Source: Mesorhizobium alhagi CCNWXJ12-2 (GTDB lineage: Bacteria; Pseudomonadota; Alphaproteobacteria; Rhizobiales; Rhizobiaceae). Taken from it: a stretch of 54,334 nt of DNA. The first letter of the stretch is position 1. Every line of letters begins with the position of its first letter. Positions 42,328 through 52,570 of the stretch are shown one piece after another. The position numbers and the translations under genes are program-made. The stretch is from positions 1 through 54,334 of the forward strand of contig NZ_AHAM01000159.1 of NCBI RefSeq assembly GCF_000236565.1, in the 5' to 3' direction. A model generated the notes under the pieces. That model saw only the letters and a list, made by a program, of their open reading frames with translations. It did no database searches and was not told the origin of the DNA.

Positions 42328-44163
42328 CTATCTCGGTTCGGGGAGGCGGCCGCTGACGATCGGAGAAACGATCGATTTCGCCTCCCCCGACAGGGTCGTC
42401 CACAATGAAGGCATGAGGAACGGCTTCAACTCCGCAAGGCCATGTGGCGATGCGATGTCGTAGGGGCGCAAATATTCCCAGCCTTGGGTAAGCATGGGCC
42501 AGAACGGAAACGCCGTCGGGATGGCGCCTCCGACATCACGGCGCCGATCAAGCATTGCGAGGTCGAAGAAATCGAAACCCAGATCGTCTCGCATGAAGCT
42601 TGAAACGGAGCTCACGCTTTCGGGGAGACCGGCCTGGGCGTAGGCATATGCAGCATAGATGCCAAGTGTCGGATCAAGCGACTTCATCAGCCTGATTTGA
42701 TCAGCTATCTGTGCCGCATTTTTGGCACGAGTCGATGCATCGCCCTCAATCCGGAAACCTCCAAGGGCCGAAGCGCTGGCTACGATAGCGTGAAGATTGT
42801 CGATCCGATCTTTGTTGTCGCCATATTCAAACCACCGAGAGCTGTTCGACGATGGAACGAAGGTCACGCTGTCTACCCCGACCTCTCCGTAGAAAACGTT
42901 GGTGATGAAGCCATCGATGACCGGAAAGACGGACAAGTTTCCGTCCGCGAACTGAACCAGGCAATCGCAGACGCGATAGTGGCCTGCGAAATCGACTCTG
43001 ATATTCTGAATCGAGAATCCGATAATCAGCTTCTCAGACTGGACGCTTGGATGGGTGATGATGTCGACGACATCGATCCCGCTGACGGACAGGCCGGTCT
43101 GGGTCTCGAAACTCGACGGGAACGCCGAACTCGATATCTGCGTCTTCAGCGTATCGAAATCGCGATAGGCACCGCTGTTCTTGATCGCGTTCGAAAGTGA
43201 GGACGACAACGGCGAGCTGTCGCTGATGTTGATGCCGGCCTCGTTGAGCGCCACGTTGGCGACAGACTGGAACGACACCGGAATGCTGGTGGACGGAGCG
43301 GGTGGCGTCCGGGTCGGTTCAAGCACTCGGGAAAGATGGATGTCGGCGAACGCGTTGATGTCAGGGATTTGGCTCTTCGTCAGGCCAATTACTTCCTGCA
43401 CCCGCCGGTTCGTCTCCGCCTTGAGATATTCTTTCAAGCTGCTGTTCTTCACGACGACATCGCCATTATCAAGCGTCGTGGTCATTTTGTCCCACGGAGC
43501 GCGGAAGGCGTCCATCAGCGTCTCCGTGAAAATGCCGCCCCTCTGAGCGATCCGATCCACGAGAGCCGCCTCATACGAAGGCGCAGCGAACGTGCATGCC
43601 TTCAATGTGTCGACCTGACCCTGATCCAGAAAATCGGCGGTGTTCGGGAATATCGGGCCGCCCTTCACGCGCGACAGTTGCGCGTTGGTCGGAAGCGACC
43701 GACACGCGTCGGAGACGATGACGACAGTCGGGATGCCGCAGGTCTGCGCCAGCGTCTGGCTTTCGAAGAAGTTCACCGCGCGGTTCGGATTGATCGGCGC
43801 GCCTGTCAGCATCCACCATTCGGTGAAGCCCGTGGCGAAGCCATGCCCGGCAAAGTAGATGACGAGAACGTGGAAGGTGCCAGGTGTCACAAACTTGCTG
43901 GTGGCATCGAAGACATCGTCTACCGAAACCGCGCCGCCATTCGCGTCGGTCAGCTTCTCGACCTTGAAACCTTCGCCCCCGAGCCACGCAGCAACTTTGT
44001 CAGCATCCTTCGATGCGGAAAGCGTGGCAAGGCCGTCGATCCTGTCGACCCCGATGACAATTGCGCCTCGAACGCTCCCGCTTGCAGGCTGTGCCGCCGC
44101 CTTGGGAAGGTAGCTTGCGCCCAAGGCAGCGCCACCGAGAATGATCACGTCGCGTCGGTTCAT
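42328..44163 (-). CDS. Tat-exported caspase-like protease (peptidase C14)
   Basis: 611 residues. N-terminus MNRRDVIILGGAALGASYLP up to KAAAQPAS looks like a Tat signal. The caspase fold is shown by GAIVIGVDRIDG, the dyad His in VIYFAGHGFATG (about 107) and Cys in VIVSDACRSLP (about 154). The remaining 400 residues (including SIPVSFQSVANVALNEAGIN and FSIQNIRVDFAGHYRVCDC) are of unknown type, perhaps substrate binding or membrane contact. Secreted metacaspase-like proteins occur in several proteobacteria, but pairing with a Tat-exported hydrolase is unusual. First gene of the two-gene unit. Confidence 0.85.
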   Translation of the reverse strand: MNRRDVIILGGAALGASYLPKAAAQPASGSVRGAIVIGVDRIDGLATLSASKDADKVAAWLGGEGFKVEKLTDANGGAVSVDDVFDATSKFVTPGTFHVLVIYFAGHGFATGFTEWWMLTGAPINPNRAVNFFESQTLAQTCGIPTVVIVSDACRSLPTNAQLSRVKGGPIFPNTADFLDQGQVDTLKACTFAAPSYEAALVDRIAQRGGIFTETLMDAFRAPWDKMTTTLDNGDVVVKNSSLKEYLKAETNRRVQEVIGLTKSQIPDINAFADIHLSRVLEPTRTPPAPSTSIPVSFQSVANVALNEAGINISDSSPLSSSLSNAIKNSGAYRDFDTLKTQISSSAFPSSFETQTGLSVSGIDVVDIITHPSVQSEKLIIGFSIQNIRVDFAGHYRVCDCLVQFADGNLSVFPVIDGFITNVFYGEVGVDSVTFVPSSNSSRWFEYGDNKDRIDNLHAIVASASALGGFRIEGDASTRAKNAAQIADQIRLMKSLDPTLGIYAAYAYAQAGLPESVSSVSSFMRDDLGFDFFDLAMLDRRRDVGGAIPTAFPFWPMLTQGWEYLRPYDIASPHGLAELKPFLMPSLWTTLSGEAKSIVSPIVSGRLPEPR

Positions 44164-44439
44164 TTGAATGACCCGGTAGGACAGGAGGCGACGCTACCTT
44201 AACGCAAGGGAAAGTTCCAGCACCTTGGATTGCCGGACCTCGGCGATTACCGCCTCAACACCGCGTTTAGTGCCAACGAGCCGCGAATGTTCGTCGAACA
44301 GCGCCATCGGCGACGTCTGATGCAGTGCATGGCGGGCATGCGGGCATGCGGGCGGCGGCGAATGCCGTGCAAAGCGCCGCTTCACCTGGGCGACTAGTCG
44401 TCGGGATCGGCCGAATTGCCGAGGGAAATCCAAGAATGT

Positions 44440-44640
44440 CGCGCTTGGGTACTCACGCCGATGCCGAGCACAGTGCGGTTGGCGTAGGCGAAATAGGCGA
44501 CGACCTGATGATCTCAAGGATCCGGCCCTCGTCGAAGCCAGTTGCTGGAATGGCGCATCACCTGCTCGCTGTGCCGACGATCATTCGGCGACAGTGACAA
44601 AATACAAAGTGCCCTCCCCCTTTCCGCCATTACCTTGAGG
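44440..44640 (-). pseudogene. Carboxymuconolactone decarboxylase/peroxidase-like relic
   Basis: On the minus strand GFDEGRILEII, then VVAYFAYANRTVLGIGV in a neighbouring frame, is the C-terminal region of peroxidase-related CMD proteins. Upstream pieces (RALCILSLS) also show family flavour, but frames change at least twice and the catalytic CxxC region is not found. No product is expected. Confidence 0.55.
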
Positions 44641-44750
44641 CTGTTTTGGGCGGCGAAGAACTGCTCGACGCTGAGGCAGAACGCGGCATTCGACCCTGGG
44701 CTCTCCAACCGATATCTCTCGCATGCTTTTAATGCGTCGGATCCCGAAAC

Positions 44751-44876
44751 CTACCTTCCGATAGGCGTCTCGGACACTTCGGGGTTCTGGGCATCATCCT
44801 TCCAGAACTCGACGACATCATCGCAGCCGAGCAGATCGATCTGCCCTCCCCAGCAAGGCTCATTCTTCCGCTTCAT
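44751..44876 (-). CDS. 41-codon frame of unknown nature
   Basis: MKRKNEPCWGGQIDLLGCDD, then VVEFWKDDAQNPEVSETPIG, ends at TAG 44751. The composition is protein-like, but the ribosome binding site is weak and no family is recognised. May be a fragment. Confidence 0.25.
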   Translation of the reverse strand: MKRKNEPCWGGQIDLLGCDDVVEFWKDDAQNPEVSETPIGR

Positions 44877-45322
44877 TTACGGCCGGATTTGTTGGCCGGC
44901 GTTGCCATAGTCGTGCGCAGCGGACCGGCGATGCTTGAGATGTTGCACGACCATACGTTCGGTGAAAATAGAACCCGGTTCGGCCATCACGATGATCGCC
45001 AGTAGCCATAGGTCCCGAACACCAGTGCAGTGTGCATTTATTTTGAGAAATACCAGCCCCAAATTCTCATAACTTACCGCCAAATATGACCGAAACGGCC
45101 GCATTACAGTTAAGTGCCAAGCAACAACGTCGGACGTTTGCGAGCGCGACGCACGAGGTATCTGCATGCGACTGAACCTCCATCGCAGCTTCCTTCAGGC
45201 TGGCCGGTCGCCCCAACGGGGGGCATTCGTGGGTGGGAATCTGAGCGCACGACTTGTGTCGGCAAAAGGTGTAGGATCGCAGTCGGGACTTTCTTCGAAA
45301 CAATTGTCGTGAGATCCTCAGG
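44877..45322. other. Intergenic region before the AAA/TPR regulator
   Basis: About 450 bp without recognisable genes; the stretch 44164-44876 further left holds only the CMD relic and the 41-codon frame. AGGAGAGGG at 45339-45347 is inside the start region of the next gene. No repeat was seen. Confidence 0.4.
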
Positions 45323-48300
45323 ATGCACGATCGTCATGAGGAGAGGGCAGGTCGGAGACCGGCGCGCGAAGCCATGGCGCTCAGCGGCGAGCGCAGGCAG
45401 CTGACCGTTCTCTTCTGTGATCTGGTAGGTTTTACAAACCTTTCGGAAAACCTCGATCCGGAAGATCTCAACGAGGTGATCAATGCCTATGAGCAGACCT
45501 GTAGGCAGTCGATCGAGCAGTTCGGCGGCTATTTCGACAATCTTCATGGAGACTGCGCGGTAGGCTTCTTCGGGTATCCCACATCGGGAGGCGACGAAGC
45601 CGAGAGAAGCATCGATGCAGCCTTTGCGATCCGCTCGGGAGTTGGGCGGCTCATGCTGCCGGGGGCGCCGCCTCTTGAGGTCCATGCCGGCATCGCGACA
45701 GGGACGATTGTCATCCATGTTGCCCATGGCGTCCCCAAGTTTGTGGGTGAGCCTCTGACGCTGGCGGCGCGGCTGCAGTCTCTAGCAGTGTCCGGCGAAG
45801 TGCTTGTCTCGGGGTCAACGCATGCATTGGCGAGGCTGGCTTTCAAGTTTCGGAACCGCGGGGTCCAACGGCTAAAGGGCTTTTCGCAAGGAGTTGCCGT
45901 CTGGCAAGTCCGTCCGCCTTCAGGGGACAGCCGCCACCATGCCGTCAACAGGCCAAGGACGCCCTTTGTTGGGCGGCTAACGGAGTTGCGGTCCCTCGCC
46001 GAGGCCTGGCAACGCTGTCAGTCGGGTCACGGCGAGTCTGTTCTCGTCGTCGGGGAACCCGGGATTGGCAAGTCCAGGCTCGTCAAGGAGTTCGTCGGCA
46101 ACCTTGCACCCGACATTTTCCACGTCAGTGTCGCTTGCGACGCGCAGAGGTCCAAGACGGTGCTGTTTCCGTTCGTGCAGCACCTTCACGAGGCTGCCGG
46201 AATGCGACTTCTCGATGCTCGCGAGAAGAAGCTAGAGAAGATCAAGCGTCTCCCGCAGTTCTCCGATTTGCATACTCCAGCATGGTTGATCAGGCTACTC
46301 GGAATCGAGGAGCCGGAAAAAAGTATCGATCCGGAACAGCTTCGCAGGCAAACGATCGAGGGGCTGATCGAATATTTCACTGAGCTCGCGGACCGGCAGC
46401 CTCTACTGTTGCACGTGGAGGATGCACACTGGATAGATCCGACGTCGGCCGAACTTCTGTGGGGCCTTAGGAACCGACTGCAAGCCACCAGCGCATTGAT
46501 GATCGTGACCACCCGGACTACAGGCCATCTCGCCAGGTTGGGTGGGGAATCCCATACCTTGACGCTTAGCCGCTTGGGCGAAGCGGAAACGCTAACCATA
46601 ATATCCCGACTGGCAGCCAAGGCCTCGTTGCCCTCCGGTGTGGCCGGCGAAATAGCGAGGCGAACCGAAGGCGTTCCACTGTTCGTTGAAGAACTGACAT
46701 TTGCTGTCTGCGGCCGAGTCAATGGGGCGAAGAGCTCCGAAATGGGAGCCCTCTTCGAAGGGACTCTACCATCAAGCGTGAAGGAATCTGTTCTGATCAG
46801 GTTGGACCAGATCGCCGCCGCCAAGAGGGTGGCCCAGATCGCTTCGGTGATCGGGTGCGAGTTCGACCTTGAAGTCCTCGAGGATCTTGCGGGCGAAAGA
46901 AAGTCCGTTCTTCGGCGCGGACTCGAGGACCTGGCTAGGTCCGGGTTTGTGTCCCCACTTGGGAAAGGCGACCGTTTCGTCTTTCATCACGCCATCGTTC
47001 GCGATGGCGCATACGGCAGTTTGCTCAGAAGCGATAAACGTCAGCTGCACCAGAGACTTGCGGAACTCTTGGCACAGCAAGCTCCCACAGATCCAGGCTA
47101 CGCCCCGGAGATCATCGCCCATCACTTCACTGAAGCCGGTATATTAGACAAGGCGGTGGACTTTCACCTCGAAGCTGCGGCGAAACTGCTCGAGCGGGCC
47201 TCCAACAGGGAAGTTCTCGCACACACTTCGGAAGGACTCCAGCTCCTTGCAAGGTTGCCCCGGGACGGCACGCGGCGCTATCGAGAACTTTCCCTACAGC
47301 TGATGCGGGGGGCTGCCTTCTGGGTGATCGAGGGATTCTCGTCGGCCGAGGTTGAGAGCACCTTCCTCCGCGCCCGCGAACTGGCGGAAGACTGCGGCAA
47401 GCTCGACCAACGGTTCATTGCCCTTCGTGGCCTATTCGGCTGCTACTACGGCCGCGGACAGCTTCTGCGCGCAGCCAGACTGGCGGAAGACGTGCGCGCA
47501 GTCGCCGACATGACAGGGCAACCCAGCGATCAGTGCGTGGCAAATCTGCTCGCCGGGCAGATCGCGCTTTGGCGTGGCCGATTGATTGACGCCCGCACGT
47601 TTCTGGAGTTGGCGTTGTCCCAATACCATGAGTCCGAGCAGCGACAGAAGCTGCTGTCGACACAGATCGATCCGGCGGTAAACGCCAGGATTCACTCGTG
47701 CTGGGTGCTATGGAAGATGGGCCTGCCGGATACCGCCCTGCGATTGGGCGATGAGGCTTTGTCCTTGGCGAGGCGAATCGGGCAGCCATTTGGACTCTCC
47801 ATGGCCCTGCTTCTGGTGGCCATCATGAAATCGTGGAGAGGCGATCGGGAGCAGTCCCGGATGCTTGGCCGGGAGCTCCGCAAAGTGACCGCCGACTATG
47901 GGATCTCATATCTGGCCGCCTCCGCCAAGGTGCTCGAGGGTGAGGACCTCATTGCTTCGGGTCATCCCGAACAGGGCATCGCATTGGTCATATCCGGCCT
48001 CTCTCACTTCGAGCAGCAAAGCGGTGGACTGGGCTGGCCCTGGGCAATGACCCTCGTCGCAACCGGCCTTCGAGCGCTGGGTCGGCCCCAGGAGGGAATT
48101 CGGGCGATCGACAAGGCTCTCCTCGGCCTTAGGAGAAACGATGAGCGTCACTGGGAGGCGGAACTCCACAGACTCAAGGGCGAACTCCTGTTTGAGACTG
48201 GCGCGGAGAGCCGATCGGCGATGAAGGAGATCCGCCGCGCCCTCATGATTGCACGCCACCAGCACGCGACTGCGCTGGAGCTGCGAGCTTCGATAAGCGT

Positions 48301-48442
48301 CGCCAAATACTCCCATCGCGAAGCAGACAGGCAGCGGGCATTATTTGCCGTCCGGTCAACTCGCGCCAGGTTCACCGAGGGTGAAGGTACTGCGGACATT
48401 AGCACCGCTGACGCACTGCTGGATGGAACGCTGGCGCTATAA
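45323..48442 (+). CDS. AAA-ATPase/TPR regulator with degenerate class III cyclase domain
   Basis: 1039 residues (start 45323 or ATG 45374). Residues about 25-185 are a cyclase domain; then an AAA module with Walker A VGEPGIGKSRLVKE, Walker B-like LLHVEDAHW, and TPR-like helices to the end. The cyclase keeps metal Asp residues (LFCDLVGFTNLS; LHGDCAVGF) and the Arg in LAARLQ. But the purine-specifying Lys position is Asn (FDNLHGDC for AKYMGDG) and the catalytic Asn is Thr (EPLTLAARLQ for ETPNLAARLQ), so it is probably inactive and works as a sensing or dimerisation part. Twelve bases separate it from the OYE-type gene. Confidence 0.85.
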   Translation: MHDRHEERAGRRPAREAMALSGERRQLTVLFCDLVGFTNLSENLDPEDLNEVINAYEQTCRQSIEQFGGYFDNLHGDCAVGFFGYPTSGGDEAERSIDAAFAIRSGVGRLMLPGAPPLEVHAGIATGTIVIHVAHGVPKFVGEPLTLAARLQSLAVSGEVLVSGSTHALARLAFKFRNRGVQRLKGFSQGVAVWQVRPPSGDSRHHAVNRPRTPFVGRLTELRSLAEAWQRCQSGHGESVLVVGEPGIGKSRLVKEFVGNLAPDIFHVSVACDAQRSKTVLFPFVQHLHEAAGMRLLDAREKKLEKIKRLPQFSDLHTPAWLIRLLGIEEPEKSIDPEQLRRQTIEGLIEYFTELADRQPLLLHVEDAHWIDPTSAELLWGLRNRLQATSALMIVTTRTTGHLARLGGESHTLTLSRLGEAETLTIISRLAAKASLPSGVAGEIARRTEGVPLFVEELTFAVCGRVNGAKSSEMGALFEGTLPSSVKESVLIRLDQIAAAKRVAQIASVIGCEFDLEVLEDLAGERKSVLRRGLEDLARSGFVSPLGKGDRFVFHHAIVRDGAYGSLLRSDKRQLHQRLAELLAQQAPTDPGYAPEIIAHHFTEAGILDKAVDFHLEAAAKLLERASNREVLAHTSEGLQLLARLPRDGTRRYRELSLQLMRGAAFWVIEGFSSAEVESTFLRARELAEDCGKLDQRFIALRGLFGCYYGRGQLLRAARLAEDVRAVADMTGQPSDQCVANLLAGQIALWRGRLIDARTFLELALSQYHESEQRQKLLSTQIDPAVNARIHSCWVLWKMGLPDTALRLGDEALSLARRIGQPFGLSMALLLVAIMKSWRGDREQSRMLGRELRKVTADYGISYLAASAKVLEGEDLIASGHPEQGIALVISGLSHFEQQSGGLGWPWAMTLVATGLRALGRPQEGIRAIDKALLGLRRNDERHWEAELHRLKGELLFETGAESRSAMKEIRRALMIARHQHATALELRASISVAKYSHREADRQRALFAVRSTRARFTEGEGTADISTADALLDGTLAL

Positions 48443-48454
48443 GGAGCTGCGGCC

Positions 48455-49789
48455 GTGATATTCGAGGAACGGACGCTCGGGAATGTCACGTTTAGAAATC
48501 GGATCCTTCGCTCCTCTGTGGGGGGCAGGATGTGTGCCTATGACGGCACTGTGACGGACGTCTGGCGCAATTTTGAACTGAAGTTCGCGCGCGGCGGCGT
48601 CGGCGGAATTATTTCGACGACGTTCAGCACGAATCCCCGAAGGCAATCGCCCCTGGAATATCCGACCATCAGCGACAAAAAATATGTGCGTCCGCTCAAG
48701 GTAGCCATCGATGCGATAAAAGGCGAGGGGTGCCGATACATCGTCCAGATCGGCGATCCAGGGGCTGCCACCCAGTTGAGTCTCTTTCCCGAACGTGAGG
48801 ACGAGCTCTCTTCCTCGAACGGTTTCGAGCCCTTGTATGGATACGGCAGTTTCCGGCGAGAAATGTCGGCGCAGCAAATATCGAAAGCGATCTTCGATTT
48901 CGAGATTGCTGCCGCGAGAGTTCAGGACGCCGGTGCAGATGGCGTGGAGATCACGGCGGAAAAGGGCTATCTGATACACCAGTTCCTCAATCCGGGCATG
49001 AACCGCAGAAAGGATGATTGGGGCGGGTCACCCGAGCGACGTTTCAGGTTGCTCGAGGAGATCGTGAAAGCTGTGAGGTCCCGAGTCGGCCGCGAGTACC
49101 TCGTGGGCGTCCGCATTGCGGCAGCCGATTTCAACTATCTGCCCTATTTGAATTTCGCCTTTCGCGTGCCTTGGGTGTGGCCGCTCCGGCATCACTTCCT
49201 CGGCAATTCCGTTGAGACGACTATGCGCTATGGGCTGCGGCTGAAGGAACTCGGCGTCGACTACCTCCATGTTGTGAATGGGTACGGTTTCCCGAATCCC
49301 AAGGGCAATCCCGGTTCCTTTCCTCTTGAAGAGGTTAAGCTCTTCTGTAACGCAACTAGACACCTCAGTTGGAAGGCTGCCATTAGGGCCGCGCTGCTGA
49401 ATCTGGTACCGAACTGGATCGCCCGTCCGATCTTCGGTTTGGGTTGGAGCTACAAAGAGGGAATTAGCCTTAATGACGCTCTGCAGTTCCGTGCAGGCAC
49501 CGGTCTGCCTGTCATAACCAATGGCGGATACCAGATGCGCCCGGGCATGGAGGCCGCGTTGCAGCGAGGATGCGACTTCGTATCAATGGCACGCGCCCTC
49601 ATAGCGACGCCCGATCTCGTGGACCGCTTCAAGCAAGGATTGGATAAACCCGAAGCACCATGCACTTTCTGCAACCGCTGCTGCGCCCGCACGGCGACCA
49701 GTCCGCTAGGCTGTTACGAATTGGCGAGGTTCAAAGGGAGCGAAGAAGACATGTATCGGCAGATAATGGAATTGAACACACCTAGATGA
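48455..49789 (+). CDS. OYE-type NADH:flavin oxidoreductase with Fe-S Cys cluster
   Basis: 444 residues from GTG 48455 with AAGGAG upstream. A TIM barrel of the Old Yellow Enzyme family: LGNVTFRNRILRSSVGG, VQIGDPGA, AAARVQDAGADGVEITAEKG, HQFLNPGMNRRKDDWGGSPE and LPVITNGGYQ. The C-terminal CTFCNRCCARTATSPLGCYE is a Cys cluster like the 4Fe-4S site of dienoyl-CoA-reductase-type members, but there is no second FAD domain. Activity on an enoate or similar substrate is expected. Twelve bases after the AAA/TPR regulator, thus likely in its operon and perhaps its effector. Followed by a terminator. Confidence 0.85.
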   Translation: MIFEERTLGNVTFRNRILRSSVGGRMCAYDGTVTDVWRNFELKFARGGVGGIISTTFSTNPRRQSPLEYPTISDKKYVRPLKVAIDAIKGEGCRYIVQIGDPGAATQLSLFPEREDELSSSNGFEPLYGYGSFRREMSAQQISKAIFDFEIAAARVQDAGADGVEITAEKGYLIHQFLNPGMNRRKDDWGGSPERRFRLLEEIVKAVRSRVGREYLVGVRIAAADFNYLPYLNFAFRVPWVWPLRHHFLGNSVETTMRYGLRLKELGVDYLHVVNGYGFPNPKGNPGSFPLEEVKLFCNATRHLSWKAAIRAALLNLVPNWIARPIFGLGWSYKEGISLNDALQFRAGTGLPVITNGGYQMRPGMEAALQRGCDFVSMARALIATPDLVDRFKQGLDKPEAPCTFCNRCCARTATSPLGCYELARFKGSEEDMYRQIMELNTPR

Positions 49790-49798
49790 GGTAACGGG

Positions 49799-49826
49799 CC
49801 TCTCGCGCCGGCGACCGAGAGGTTTT
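49799..49826 (+). terminator. Hairpin with T-run after the OYE gene
   Basis: CCTCTCG (49799-49805) and CGAGAGG (49816-49822) form a 7-bp stem with a 10-base loop, followed by TTTT. It starts nine bases after the stop, as expected of an intrinsic terminator. Confidence 0.65.
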
Positions 49827-50214
49827 GGTCGCGGCGGTCGTCCCTCACAATGATGGTGTGAACGGCGTCATGGCCGAAGCCAGCGCCAAACATCATGGAT
49901 CAGCAGCTCTCGCTCTTCAACGCCCATATATGGACCCCGCCCGATTGCAACAAGTCGGCTGGATCAGGATCGTTGGTCACAACTGCTGACGTATATCCGG
50001 CTTCCTGATGCGGCTGGACAACGTCTTCGCCGCGAGCCCCGATGGATTTTCGCGCGCTTCCACCTCATCGGCCCCTAGACATTGGCCGAAGCCAAGCCGG
50101 TCCACACACCAGGTTCGGGAAGCGACGGAATGACGATTTCACCATCTCCTACCATTTTGCTGCAATTGCCGGGGTGAGACCTCCTTCTGTTGTTCCTTCG
50201 TTTGCCGCTTCGCC
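49827..50214. other. Gene-free stretch before the IS110 relic
   Basis: About 390 bp. Frames on both strands are short and without family motifs; may hold the outer end of the first IS element, but no terminal repeat could be found. I see nothing else. Confidence 0.4.
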
Positions 50215-51151
50215 TCAAGCTGCTTTCACCGACTGTGCGGGCTCGTAGAATGTGCCGCCCGAGAGCATGGCCCACACAATCGTCGCATTCTTGTTGGCGA
50301 GCGCGACAGCCGCGACATTGGGATGCCGCCTTTGCCGCAGCTGACCGAGCCAGAGGCTTCGGGGATCCTGCTTGCCGGCTGCTTTACCGAGCGCAGCGCG
50401 AGCACCATGGATCATCAATGTGCGCAGATAGCGATCGCCGCGTTTGCTGATACCGAATAGGTGGGCTCGCCCTCCACTGGATCGTTGTTTCGGCACCAGG
50501 CCGAGCCAGGCCGCGAACTGACGGCCGTTCTTGAAGCAGGTTCTATTGCCTACGGAAGCGATCAAGGCGGTTGCCGTTACGGGGCCGATGCCTTCGATCT
50601 TTCCAAGCCGCTGGCACTGCTCGCTGGCGCGGAAGATCTCTCGTATCCGCCGATCATAGGTTGCAATGCGATCATCGAGTCGGCCATTTCCGCCCGCAAC
50701 TCCCTCATGAGCGAACGGACCATGTCGCTGAGGCCGTCATCGTCGTTCCCGACGATGACGGCAAGGCTGCGTCGCGACGAATGCGATGAACGGCCTGGAT
50801 TGCCAGCTGATCAGTCGACTTCGGCGGCACAAAGCGCATTGATGGCCGGCCGACCGCCTCGCAGATGGCTTCCGCATCGTTCCGGTCGTTCTTGTTCGAC
50901 TTGACGTATGGTGTCACGAACTGAGGGCTGATCAGCCGAACCTCATGGCCGAGATCGGAAAGCACCCTTGCCCAATAATGCGCTCCGTTCGAGGCTTCCA
51001 TGCCGACCAGACATCGCGGCAGATTGGCGAAGAAGCGGGCTACCGCGTCGCGACGCAGCGTCTTTCGCACGACGACTTTTCCGTGGCTGTCGACGCCGTG
51101 AACCTCGAAGACATACTTCGCAAGATCCAGACCTATTCGAACGACCTGCAT
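50215..51151 (-). mobile_element. IS110-family transposase relic 1
   Basis: The start ATG 51151 (GGAGG upstream) opens MQVVRIGLDLAKYVFEVHGV and continues SNKNDRNDAEAICEAVGRP, the DEDD catalytic domain. After HRIR (about 50787) there is a deletion and two frame changes; then RRIREIFRASEQCQRLGKIE, GIGPVTATALIASVGNRT, FKNGRQFAAWLGLVPKQRSS and GGRAHLFGISKRGDRYLRTL form the transposase_20 part. IS110 elements lack terminal repeats, so the borders are not known. Non-functional. Confidence 0.8.
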
Positions 51152-51485
51152 GACATCCTCCTTCGTTGCAGTTGGCGTTCGAGATTTCACCGCGCCTAAA
51201 GGGCGGGGTCCATACCATTGGCCCTTTTGGACAAGCGCATTTTTCGACGGCTGATCACGCGGGAACGGTGCGGTCACATGTTCGGCCTTTCAGCGCGGTC
51301 ATTTAACCGCTGGCCTCGATGAAGTCCGCGATGCGAGTGGCTGATCATTACGGCGCGCTGTGATGCGCATCGGGCGTTTCGGCCTCTCTCGCCTCGGGAT
51401 TTCGTCCCATGGAATCATCGTCTGTTTCGTGCACCTCGCCTCTGCCGGCTACCGCGCCGGTCAGCTCGTCCGGGTCGTTTTCGGC

Positions 51486-52534
51486 TCAAGCGCTTGCCAC
51501 GCTGCTCGCCTCCGTCAGACCCCGATATGTCCCGCCCTTGTTCAGCAGCACCCAGATAATCCGCGCCATCTTGTTGGCGAGCGCGACAGCGACGACCTTG
51601 AGCGGCCGTCGCGCCAGAAGCGCAGCAAGCCATTTCGGCGCCTTGTCGTTGCCCCGCGCGTATCGCAGGACGGTCGTCGCGCCGAGCACCAGCAGGGAAC
51701 GAAGCTCCGGGTTGCCCATCTTCGATAATACCTCCCAGCCGCTCCTTGCCCCCGCTCGAATGAGATTTCGGCGCTAGTCCGAGCCAGGCCGCAAAGTGCC
51801 GCCCGGACTTGAACCGCCGGGATTCGAAACAAGCGCCTTGATGGTTGCAGCCGTGATGGCGCCAACACCCGGTATCGTAGCGAGTCGTCGCATATCCTAG
51901 TCTCGTTTCGCCTCGGCAATGATTTCCCGCTCGATCTTGTCGGCGAGGGCCGACAGGGCCAAGCGAGCCGCCTTCGGCAGGCGGGCGTCGGTCTCGTCGC
52001 GCACGGTCTCGATCAGGCCAGCAATCTTCGCCGTGCCTATACCGGCGACAATGCCCAATTCCGACAGATGCGCACGAAGAGCATTGATTGCCTGTGTTTG
52101 CTGGCGGACCAGAAGCCCACGCGTCTTCAACACCATCGCGGCAGCCTGCTGTTCGGCCGATTTGATCTGAGCGAAGCGCATGGTCTTGCGGGTCACCGCC
52201 TCGCTGATCGCCTCAGCGTCGGCCGCATCTGTCTTGCCGCGTTTCACAAACGGTTTGACATAGGCCGGCGGGATCAACCGCACTTCATGACCAAGTGCCG
52301 CGATCTCGCGCGCCCAGTAATGCGCACCCCCGCAGGCCTCGATGCCACCAGACACGTTGGCTGCTTTTCGAAGAACCGCAACACCTCGGCACGGCGGAGC
52401 TTCCGGCTGACGATTGGAGTCCCTTCGACGTCAGCGCCGTGAATCTGAAAAACTTGCTTGGCCAAATCCAGCCCGATAGTGGTAATATGCTTCCCGAAAC
52501 GGCTCCTATTTTGTGGCGTTGAATAAACGACCAC
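51486..52534 (-). mobile_element. IS110-family transposase relic 2
   Basis: From about 52534 the minus strand reads HITTIGLDLAKQVFQIHGAD, then in another frame GGAHYWAREIAALGHEVRLI and KRGKTDAADAEAISEAVTRK, TARLPKAARLAL, and AEAKRD followed by an in-frame TAG. The same frame goes on DMRRLATIPGVGAITAAT, and a further frame change leads to MGNPELRSLLVLGATTVLRY and PLKVVAVALANKMARIIWVL. It is a different element from relic 1 but of the same family. At least two frameshifts and one nonsense codon make it inactive. Confidence 0.8.
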
Positions 52535-52570
52535 GTTTTAGCACTCTGATGCTGCGGTAGCGGGCCGTTC

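Noticed and set aside
43336-44202. 288-codon plus-strand frame
   Set aside because: Antisense of the caspase-like gene; no ribosome site or motif.
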